Assembly (NCBI GenBank): GCA_039720395.1
Contig: CM077833.1
Span: forward strand, 10,477,133-10,541,132
Source: Liquidambar formosana
Taxonomy: Eukaryota > Streptophyta > Magnoliopsida > Saxifragales > Altingiaceae
Direction: 5' to 3'
Length of the DNA stretch: 64,000 nucleotides
Shown here one piece after another: positions 55,449 through 64,000 of this stretch. The stretch's first letter is position 1; each line of letters begins with the position of its first letter. The translations under genes and the position numbers were made by a program. Under the pieces are notes generated by a model. The model was given only the letters and a program-made list of their open reading frames with translations, made no database searches and was not told where the DNA came from.

Positions 55449-55950
55449 TGACAGTAGCGGAAGCTTATGAAGAAATAGGGCACCGCTTACTTCTTGGAAA
55501 ATCGTTCGAATCCATGAACAAAAGGATAACACACTCGAATCCACGAGCTCAAAGAATTAGATCTCAGAAAAGAAAATTCTTTATTGAATGAAAGTTCACC
55601 TTACAATGAAAAGAATCAGCCTTTATATAGGCTGCAAAACCTAATTCGACTAGAACTATAACTTTAGGAAAGAAATAACTAAAATAAAGAATTGCCAAAA
55701 ATTACCAAAACTGACAAATCCCGTTTTTTGACTTTGTAGCCTTTCTAAAGGCTTCATAAACCCCCAAAACACTTAGAAACCTTCTAAAATTGACCCCAAC
55801 TAATATAGTAACCTATAAGACTCAATTTTGCCTAATTAAACCTTAAAAACTACTAAAAACAAGTAAATAAAACCCTAAACTAAATAAAAACGAAAATTAC
55901 AAAATTAATAATAAAAAAAATACTTTACTTGGATTCTTTGTCCTACATCA
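55449..55950 (-). repeat. 5' LTR of the 2-kb element
   Basis: 502 bp. It ends CTACTGTCA on the minus strand, followed by GT and the primer-binding site. Confidence 0.9.
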
Positions 55951-55955
55951 GTTGT

Positions 55956-56307
55956 ACTTTTCTTCTATACCGCATACATCAATTATATTGCATTTTCTAT
56001 ACCGTTCTTCTTTTGTTGTTGCCTGCTACAATTTTATTTTATTTTTCATTCACTATGCTCGTATTCATTTTGTTTTATGAAACTTTGTAATCTCGGCTTG
56101 AATCGCTAAATAAACTTTTGATTGACTGTAACACCTTTATTTAAAATCACATATATCTTTGAATTGAAATAAAGATGGACTAGGTACATCTATAGAATCC
56201 TAAAACCCTAAAACAAATATAATATAAATAAAACAAAGCAAATTAAAACCTTCCCCCATGATGTAAAACTCTCCACTATTTGACAAGAGACTCTTTGTTG
56301 CTTCTAT
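55956..56307. other. Intergenic between two LTR elements
   Basis: AT-rich. The stretch AAAGCAAATTAAAACC..ATGATGTA.AACTC at about 56237-56275 repeats a similar stretch at about 53862-53900, so the 2-kb element appears to sit between two copies of an older repeat. No gene was seen. Confidence 0.5.
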
Positions 56308-57633
56308 TGTCCTAAGTAAATAACCCTAAAGGGGGGGGGGTGAATAGGGTTATAGGCCAATTAAAAATTAATAGCAATCTCAAAATCAGATTATTGCAAA
56401 CAAGTATGAATATAAGAATGAGCAATAATAAAAGATTAAGAGGAAGAAAATGCAAACGATGTTAACGAGGTTCGGCCTCCCGTCTACGTCCTTGCCTCAA
56501 GAGCTCGCTTGAGGATTCATCGATCCACTATTACTCTCCTTCAAAGTAGAGCAGCAAACCTTTACAAATCAAGTGTTCTTCACCAACACTTAGCCAAAAA
56601 CACACTTCTCAAGTGTTTACAAGTGAAGGTTCACATAACCCTTTGATATAAGAAGTTTGGAGTTGATTTTGTGCTCAAAGAAAGCTCTCTCAAAGAGTAG
56701 ATATTTTCCTATAAAAATTAAAGCACACTCAGCTATTGATTGATTTCAATGAATGCTCACAAGAGAAATTAGGGCTTATAATTGATTTTCTTGTTTGTGG
56801 CTCAATGAATGCTCATAAACGAGCTCAAGGCTTGTATTTATACACAAGGAGTCCAAAATAGCCGTTCTATAGCAATAAATGTCGGGAAAGGGAGTTTAGT
56901 GGGCATTTAATGCTTCAAAGTCCGTTAGAAAACTAGCTGTTATAACTCTACCTGAGTCTTTCAGCCGGCTGAAAAAGCTTTCAGCCATCTAAAAACTCTC
57001 TTTCAGCCGTCTGAATAAAGCTGTTGAAAAATCCAGAGAAGGTTATATATTGGAGTTCAAGGTTCAAACTCTTCAACCATCTAAATGCATCTTTCAGCCA
57101 GATTAAACTGGTCTTTTAGCCGGCTCAAAGAACCGTCTGAAAAATCCAGAGAGCTGAATTTTTAGGGGGTCAATTTTCAACATGCTGAAACAGTGTTTTC
57201 AACCGTCTGAAACAGTATTTTAGCCATCTAAAAACCTCTGTTTCAAGACTTAAAAGATTATCAAATTGGATCTAAGTCTTAGTACAAGGCTAGACTTTTT
57301 AAGCTTTAATAATTGTCTGATATGCATAGTTTTAAGCCTTTTAAAACTTGTGTGAGCAAGGATTGAAATTAATCATACAATAAAATCCTAAATTCCTCAC
57401 AAATTGGTTTGAAATAAATCTTGAACGATCTTGAATGATGGAAGGATTCAATTATTCTAATTTCATGTGATCTTATGCTTTGTTTGCTTTTGCAACTTAG
57501 GTCCATGATTCTTGAAACATTTTATAGCTTTGAAACCTGTCATGATTAATCACTTAAATGCTCATTAGTACTTAAACATCTTATTATGTATTGTTATCAT
57601 CAAAATCACGGGGTCAGAATCATTAGGCCAACA
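56308..57633 (-). repeat. 3' LTR of the SIRE/Maximus-type element
   Basis: 1,326 bp. On the minus strand it starts TGTTGGCCTAATGATTC and ends ACTTAGGACA. It contains a G run of about 10 at 56331-56340 and, at 56960-57235, about ten variants of the motif TCAGCCGTCTGAAA. Confidence 0.8.
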
Positions 57634-57650
57634 ATCTCCCCCTTTTTTAT
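57634..57650 (-). other. Polypurine tract
   Basis: The minus strand reads AAAAAAGGGGGAGATTG up to the LTR start. Confidence 0.85.
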
Positions 57651-57949
57651 GATGACAATCCATAGATGTTTACATAGGGTAAAATATAAAAATTAAAGCA
57701 GTTATCTCCCCCTATCAATATGTATCGTATAAATATGTCATTTGATACTAATGTGCAAGCACTTAAAATTAAATCAAGACATGATAAGGAAGATTTCATT
57801 CATAAAGGATAATTAAGTTCAGTACATCCATATATTCAATCAGTTATCCAAATGAATACAAATATATCCAAAAAGTTCGAAACATATCAAAACATCTATC
57901 AAACACTTTCACTACTTCTCCCCCTTTGTCATCTATCAAAAACACGTCA
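57651..57949. other. Noncoding between the purine tract and the extra ORF
   Basis: AT-rich. No domain was seen. Confidence 0.5.
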
Positions 57950-59442
57950 CAAAGAAAAGGTGGGAAGAGGGTCACAGAGTTTCTGAGCCATTTTTTCCTA
58001 GGCTTGCTTCACATCGAGAATGTCGCATCCCATTTCATCGATGCGGTCATGCATAGCCTCTAGCTTTTTGGAAACATCTTGCTGTAAGGTGGTCATCTGC
58101 TGGGTGAGTGAAATAAACATCTCGTGAATCGAAGGAGCAAGGGAGAATAGGTGGATCTGTAGGAGGGATAGTGGAAGAAGAAGAGACAGTAGTGGTGGTA
58201 GGAGGAGGTAGAATAGGGGGGGTCCTATCTAGTAAGGAAATCCTCCATCTCAGCTTCATACTCGGCTTCAGGTTCAGCAGGAATAGCCCCTTTTTTTTAC
58301 CCAAACTCCATCCATTAAGGTGTAGTTCATCCAGCCTAAGAATGAAGCATTGATTTTGTTACGAAAAGTGGGGTGAAAAACATCTCCTAGTAGTGGGGGG
58401 AACGCCAAAGTGCTTAAAAATGACATATAATGCAACCCCATAAGGAAGGATACTTCTACCCTCAATGTCCTTGGCAGCCTTGGATCCCTTAGTCTCATGC
58501 TTAGTCTTCTCAACACATAACTTCATATGATGCAACATCAAATGACCCAAATTAATGGGTTCCCAGTCAGAATACACCATAGGAGCCCAATGTCGGTGTA
58601 GGTCACATGGTCTTTGCCGTCGCCTCGAGGTGTAAGATTGTAAAAGAAAATTTTGTGTAGGAGATTACACTCGAGAGAGAAATTCTTCAATGTAGGCTTG
58701 AATGGCTCGGTGATGTCGTCACGGCCTAAAATGAGTTTGAGGGCATCGATATGATGGAACCCGTCAATGCGAAGCCATGAGTGTGTCTCGGTGATAACAA
58801 CCCCATCAGAAGGAGTGTGGAAGAAGTCGTTGAGAAGTTTATTGATTAAGACCATGTGCTTATCCTTCAAATAGGATGTGGCTCGTCCAAGTCTTAACAT
58901 GGAGAAGTAGGTGTAGAAGACCTGTACGATGGTCTTGTAACAGAGGCGAGAGATGGTACAGAAATCCAAAAGTCTAACTGCAGATAAGAAAGCACAAACC
59001 CTAGAATGGTGTTGATTTAGGAATGATGGATCAATGATCTTCAGATATACGATCCTTTTGCTCTAAAATCTTTGGGCAAAGAGGACGCCAGTGCTCTAGA
59101 GTGAGGTATTGTGGGGGATCAACAGGGGCTACCAGGAGCTTCCTTATCCAAAGGTTCATGGCCCAAATCATAATTGGGGTTGTTGGGACAAGGGCGGGCT
59201 GTGCAGTAGTGGCTGTGGTGCTGGTGGAGGAGGAGGAAGAGGTAGTGATGATGGTAGTTGGTGTCGGTAGGGGACAACGGGGAACTGGAAGATCTTTAAT
59301 CACCGATGGCCGCTGTTGTTTGCTGGCGTCAAGAGAGGTAGCGCTGTGTCCCTGCGGCGCTGGATTTCCGCAGTTGCTTCTTAAGCTGAGAAGGCTCTCC
59401 CTCATCGACATTGGAGGGCTGGGATTTCTTGACATTCACCAT
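57950..59442 (-). pseudogene. Extra (env-position) ORF of the SIRE-type element, frameshifted
   Basis: The inferred start is at 59442 (MVNVKKSQPSNVDEGEPSQL). A Pro/Ser/Thr-rich stretch with poly-Ser/Thr follows. The longest conserved block is at 58969-58538, including FYTYFSM, INKLLNDFF, SFLECN-like and GLLWCILTGNP. A second block lies at about 58516-58274, and the end (about 58060-57990) is predicted coiled coil (DRIDEMGCDI). It resembles the 'putative plant transposon protein' found downstream of RNase H in plant retroelements; no membrane or fusion segment is visible, so an envelope role is not supported. Several frame changes and stops break it. Confidence 0.65.
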
Positions 59443-59629
59443 GGGAGAGGGTGTTTGGATTTTTAGGGTTTTAAGAAGAAGAAGTAAGAAGATTTGAGAG
59501 ATTAGGGTTTTGGAGAAACTGAAAATGGGAAGAAGAAGGTCGTCGGAGAAGAAGAAAGGGAAAGGCCGTGAAAAATTTTTAAAAAATGAACAGTTTAGGG
59601 CTTAAAAAGAAAAAAATACCCCAATAGTT

Positions 59630-59850
59630 TCAACCGATTAAAAAGTAAATCAGCCGTCTGAAATCTCTCTTTCGGTCGGCTTGGATTAGTTCAGCCGACT
59701 GAATAAGCCGTCTGATAAATCCAAACAACCCTTAATTTTGATACCCAAAAGGCCAACTTTCAGCCGTCTGACTTGGCAAGTCAGCTGTCTGAAAGATGAT
59801 TTTCAGCAGGCTAAAGGAAACTTCCAGCCGTCTGAAAATATCATACAGAG
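59630..59850. repeat. Cluster of TCAGCCGTCTGA-type palindromes upstream of the extra ORF
   Basis: About nine variants in 220 bp, including TCAGCCGTCTGAAA (about 59651 and 59831), TCAGCCGACTGAATA, TCAGCTGTCTGAAA and TCAGCAGGCTAAAG. The same motif family is clustered in the 3' LTR. Confidence 0.85.
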
Positions 59851-60139
59851 AGATTATATAAAAAATAAGAGCATTAAAGCACAATGGATCATTACAGTGA
59901 ACATGCTATCAAATATCATCACTTAACTACATGCTAAGTTCACGTTTTATGAAATTAAACCTATCCTCTTGAAGAGGTTTTGTGAAGATATCCGCTAATT
60001 AGTATTCCGTACCAACAAACTCAATCTCAACATCACTTTTTTGAACATTATCTCTTATAAAGTGATGTCTAATTTCATTGTGTTTGGTACGTGAATGTTG
60101 TATGGGGTTCTTAGTTAGATTGATTGCACTTGTATTATC

Positions 60140-63100
60140 ACATTTTATGGGAATATGATTATAATGAAATCTAAAACATAAGTTGTTGTTTCATGTACAA
60201 CACTTGTGCACAACAACTTTTCGGTCGCTAAATATTCGGCCTCGGCTATAGAAAGAGCAACCGAAGTTTGCTTCTTGTTTAACCAAGAAACTAGGGAATG
60301 TCTAAGAAAGTGATAAGTCCCACTTGTGCTTTTGCGACCATTTTTGCATCCAGCAAAGTTCGCATCAGAATAGTTAAGCATATCAAATGATGTGAATTTA
60401 GGATACCATATGCCAAGATTAATAGTGCCACTAAGATATTTAAATATGCGTTTAACGGCAAGCATGTGAGATTCTTTAAGACATGATTGATATCTAGCAC
60501 ACAAATGTACGCTATACATGATATCCAGTCTACTTGCGGTGAGATAAAGTAAACTACCAATCATACCTCGGTATTTCTTTTGATCTACACATTTACCTTT
60601 CTCATCCTTCTCAAGTTTAATGGAGGTGTTCATAAGAGTGGCAAAAATCCTTCCGTCTTCCAATCCATACTTCTTGATCAAATCTTTAACATATTTGGAT
60701 TGATTTAAGAAGGTTCCTTCCTTTGTTTGCTTGATTTGTAGTCCAAGGAAGAAATTGAGTTCGCCCATCATGCTCATTTCAAATTATTCTTGCATGACTT
60801 TAGCAAAATCCTCACACAAACTTTCATTAGTAGAACCAAAGATAATATTATCAACATATATTTGAATATTAAGTATGTCCTTATCAATAGTTTTGATAAA
60901 AAGTGTGATGTCAAGTTTTCCTTTTTTAAAATCATTTTTAATTAGAAAGCCACTAAGTCTTTCATACCAAATTCTAGGTGCTTATTTCAAACCATATAAA
61001 GCTTTTAATAATTTGAACACATGGTTTGGAAATTTATGACTTTCAAATATGGGAGGTTGTTCAATATAAACTTCCTCCTTAATAAAACCATTTAAGAAAG
61101 CACTCTTGACATCCATTTGAAATAATTTGAAATCTTTATAACATGCAAAAGCAAGTAGCATTCTAATGACTTCAAGTCTAGCAATCGGTGCATATGTCTC
61201 ATCATAGTCAATGCCTTCTTGTTGATTGAAACATTGGGCAACTAATCTTGCCTTTGTTTCTAATAATGGTGCCTGATTCATCTTTCTTGTTTCTATAGAC
61301 CCACTTAGTGCCTATTACACTATAGTCATGAGGTCTAGAACCAAGGTCCGAACGTTGTTCCTTTCAAATTGATTAAGTTCTTCTTGCATAGCTAGTATCC
61401 AAGATTAATCACTTTCGGCCTCATTAATATTTTTAGGTTCAATTTGATATAAAAATGCAAGATGATCACAAATATTTCTCATGGATGAACGAGTTCTTAC
61501 CCCTACGTAAGGGTTCACCTAGGATTTGATCCTTAGGATAATTCCTCACAAATTTCCAAGTCTTGGTGACATCCGAATGAAGAGGAGTGTTTTCAATTTC
61601 TACTTCTTCTTCCGGTTTCTTGACTTCAATGACTTCATCTTCTTCCTTCTCTTTGCCTTTGTACTTGTGGGTCTAGCTTATCAGTTAAGATTCAAGTTCT
61701 CAACTTGTTCTTGTAAGCTTGTAACTACATCATCATCGTCATCCACATGTCTCTTTGTGGCAAGAGGGTTAGTTTTATTAAATACAACATGCATTGATTC
61801 TTGAACGATTAATGTTCTCTTGTTAAACATCCTATATGTTTTGCTTTTCATAGAATAACCAAGAAATACACCTTCATCAGATTTAGAATCAAATTTGGAA
61901 AGTTTATCTCTATCATTCAATATAAAGCATTTACAACCAAAGACTTTAAAGTAACCTATGTTAGGTTTCTTATCATTCCATAATTCATAAAGAGTTTTAC
62001 CTAAGTTTAAATCTTAATAACACTCTATTCATTACATAGCATGCGGTATTAACGACCTCGACCCAAAAATATTAAGGTAAAGAGTGTTCATTAAGCATGG
62101 TTCTAGATATTTCTTCAAGAGTTTTATTCTTTCTTTCAACCACACCATTTTGTTGAGGAGTTCTAGGAGTGGAGAAATTATAACCAAAACCATTCTCATC
62201 ACAATATAGTTCAATATCTTATTAATAAATTCGTTCCCCCAATCACTCCTAACATGTGTAGTGGTGTAGCCTTTCTCATTTTGGACTCTTCTACAATACG
62301 TAACAAATGTAGCATGAGTCTCATCTTTATGTGCAAGGAAGAACACCTATATATATCTAGAGTAGTCATCAACAATCACAAATGCATAGTGCTTCCCTCT
62401 AAGGCTTGCAATAGCAATAGGTCCAAATAAGTCCACATGAATAAGTTGCAAAGGTCTGTGGTTGAAATATGAGATTTTGTTTTGAAAGAGGACTTGGTTT
62501 GTTTTCCAAATTGACAAGCACTACAAACTCTATCTTTTGAAAATTTTGCTTTTGGTAAACCTCTTACAAGTTCATGCCTAGAAAGTTTTGAAATCAAATC
62601 CATGCTAGCATATCTAAGTCTTCTATGCCATAACCAATGATTTTCATTTAAAGCGGAGAAGTAATGTGCATTTTGTAATGCGATTTCTTCAAACTCTATA
62701 GCATAGATATTACCAATCCTATATACAACAAATAGGGTCTTATCATCATCTTCAATTATGCATCTATTAGATTTAAAAGTAACTCTATACCCTTGATCAT
62801 ATAATTGACTAATGTTAAGGAGATTATACTTTAAAACATTAACTAATAAAACATTTTCAACACAAAGAGAGGAATTCTTACCAACCTTGCCAATGCCAAT
62901 TATCTTACCCTTGAGATTGTCTTCAAATAGTCAGGAAGCCGCCGTCCTTGGGCTTCAAAGAGACAAATTTTGATCTATCACCCATCATATGCCTTGAGCA
63001 ACCTCTATTAAGAAACCATTTCTCATTGCTTGAAAACTGCAAGCATAGCTACACAACAATCTCAAGTAACTTTCTTTGGTACCCATGCTTCTTTGGGTCC

Positions 63101-64000
63101 ATATGTGTTAGCCATAGGTGGTGAAGTCCCCTTAACTATCCACACCTTCCTAGGAAAACTTTTGGGTCTCCTTCTCATGTTACAGGTGTAGAAATTATGT
63201 TCATCCTTGTTACAATAGGTACATGAGACTTTAGGTGTGCTAGAGACATTAGGCTTAGGAAAGAAATTTATGTAAGACTTTTGTTTAATATGTTCTTGAT
63301 AACTAATTCCGGCCTTGTCAAAGCACTATCTTTGCCTAGTTAATATCTTATCCAAGTTATGCCTTCCATTAGTAAACTTGGCTAAGGTATTAGTCAAGTC
63401 ATCAATCTTTTCTTTCAATGAATTGTTTTCACTTTCAAACTAGATTGAGAGATGGTAGAAGGTGAGTCTATCTTTTTTTTTTTTTTTTAAATTTTAAATT
63501 TTCATGTTTCAAAACATTTAATTCTTCTTGAAGAGATGTGACATGCTTTTTCAAATCATTGTTTTTGAGGAAAAACCTTTTAATTCAACAAATGTGTCTT
63601 CAAGTGCATCTTGCAATTCTTCATAAGTGGGAAGTTCTTCTATAGGATAATCACTTGAGTTAGAATTGATTACCTCATCTTCTTTTGCCATGAGACAAAA
63701 ATTTGCAACTTCTTGATCACAAGAAATCTCTTCATCTTCTTTATCACTATTTGCTTCATCATCCCAAGTGAAGGTGAATGCCTTCTTCTTGAACTTTTAT
63801 TGTCCTTGAAATTGTTGTTGTTGTGACTTGTCTTCTTGTAGTTGTTGTTGAGTTGAGGACAATTTATCTTGATATGTCCAGACTTCTTACACTAAAAGCA
63901 CACTTATGGTTCTCTATTTGAGGTCTCTCCTCTATTTGGAATCCTTTTGGAGGAGTCACCCTTGTTGAATCTCCTTCCTTGATTTCTTCTAGAAAAGAAC
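60140..64000 (-). pseudogene. SIRE-type gag-pol polyprotein, decayed, 5' part missing
   Basis: Reading from the right edge: a gag zinc knuckle near 63900-63860 (C-x2-C-x4-H-x4-C spacing, with a stop inside); protease near 63000, where the usual LDSGC is LNRGC, so the catalytic Asp is lost; GAG-pre-integrase at 62603-62376; integrase at 62346-62032, with SDRG changed to SDWG and a frameshift; and RT with FQMDVKSAFLNG (about 61115). The RT active site near 60870 reads YVDN instead of YVDD. The RT/RNase H C-terminal part is at 60777-60145 (GSLLYLTASRLDI, SIAEAEYLA). Many stops separate these pieces. It cannot be autonomous. Confidence 0.9.

Larger units (their letters stand above)
53960..55950 (-). 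mobile_element. Non-autonomous LTR retrotransposon, about 2 kb
   Basis: LTRs are at 53964-54466 (3') and 55449-55950 (5'), read on the minus strand. The primer-binding site TGGTATCAGAGC lies at 55446-55435, three bases inside the 5' LTR. A purine tract (AAGTGGGCGAG) precedes the 3' LTR. The right flank GTTGT (55951-55955) matches GTTGT at 53955-53959 on the left, leaving four extra bases (CAAC, 53960-53963) outside the LTR end. The internal region of about 980 bp has no pol. It holds fragmentary frames, such as the acidic one at 54807-54613, and near 54500 a stretch like the C-terminal end of plant LTR polyproteins (NSRTSFFQVGES). It looks like a deletion derivative of a larger element. Confidence 0.85.
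56308..64000 (-). mobile_element. SIRE/Maximus-type Copia element, 5' part beyond the window
   Basis: The 3' LTR is at 56308-57633, the purine tract (AAAAAAGGGGGAGATTG) is at about 57634-57650, and Copia domains run on the minus strand from the right edge towards it. The order is gag knuckle, protease, integrase, RT, RNase H, then an extra ORF. An additional ORF after RNase H and a long LTR containing GGTTCGGCCTCCCGTCTACG fit the SIRE/Maximus lineage. The 5' LTR is not in the window, so target duplication cannot be tested. Confidence 0.85.

Noticed and set aside
56331..56340. G run that might be a polypurine tract
   Set aside because: It lies inside the LTR near its end. The true tract is at 57634-57650, next to the LTR start.
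57950..59442. Calling the extra SIRE ORF a viral envelope
   Set aside because: No signal peptide, transmembrane or fusion segment can be seen, and the conserved block resembles an uncharacterised plant transposon protein instead.

Overview
This window is nuclear DNA from a flowering plant. The genes have many introns with GT..AG borders, intergenic DNA is AT-rich, and there are plant-type MITEs, SINEs, LINEs and nested Copia and Gypsy LTR elements. The cytochrome P450 is CYP80-like, a family best known from benzylisoquinoline-alkaloid plants (Ranunculales, Nelumbo, magnoliids). That hints at such a lineage but does not prove it, since CYP80 also occurs elsewhere, for example in Solanaceae.

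Four protein genes can be read exon by exon. (1) An AIG1/IAN-type GTPase lies on the minus strand at 15756-6451, with five coding exons, two very long introns and a C-terminal CaaX box. (2) A CYP80-like P450 lies on the plus strand at 22808-24492, with two exons and an in-frame TGA; a truncated relative lies at 40595-41075. (3) A plastid stromal Hsp70 lies on the plus strand at 42170-48427, with eight exons. (4) A plastid-type GNAT acetyltransferase lies on the plus strand at 50202-51893, with five exons. They form no operon-like unit. Genes 1, 3 and 4 have correct splice sites and conserved proteins but carry isolated one-base indels (one, three and two), which looks more like uncorrected assembly error than gene decay.

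The rest is mostly mobile DNA. From 1 to 22 kb there are a hAT-type MITE with a perfect 8-bp target duplication, a LINE remnant, a long foldback MITE, a Mutator-type MITE, a Harbinger-type MITE and two SINE-like copies. From 24.9 to 26.4 kb there are a second Harbinger-type MITE and a poly(A) retroposon with a 16-bp target duplication and a 5' inverted duplication. From 26.9 to 37.0 kb lies a complete but decayed Copia element. Its 5' LTR holds a second Mutator-type MITE, and its reverse transcriptase is split by a 2.7-kb solo LTR; target duplications prove both nestings. From 38.1 to 41.5 kb there are a diverged LTR of the same Gypsy-like family with a foreign insert, the P450 fragment and a LINE fragment.

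From 52.6 to 64 kb there are a Stowaway MITE, a small hAT-like MITE, a 2-kb non-autonomous LTR element on the minus strand, and the 3' two thirds of a SIRE/Maximus-type Copia element on the minus strand that runs off the right edge. That last element carries an extra (env-position) ORF, and a palindromic motif is clustered both in its LTR and just upstream of the extra ORF. No rRNA, tRNA or CRISPR was recognised.
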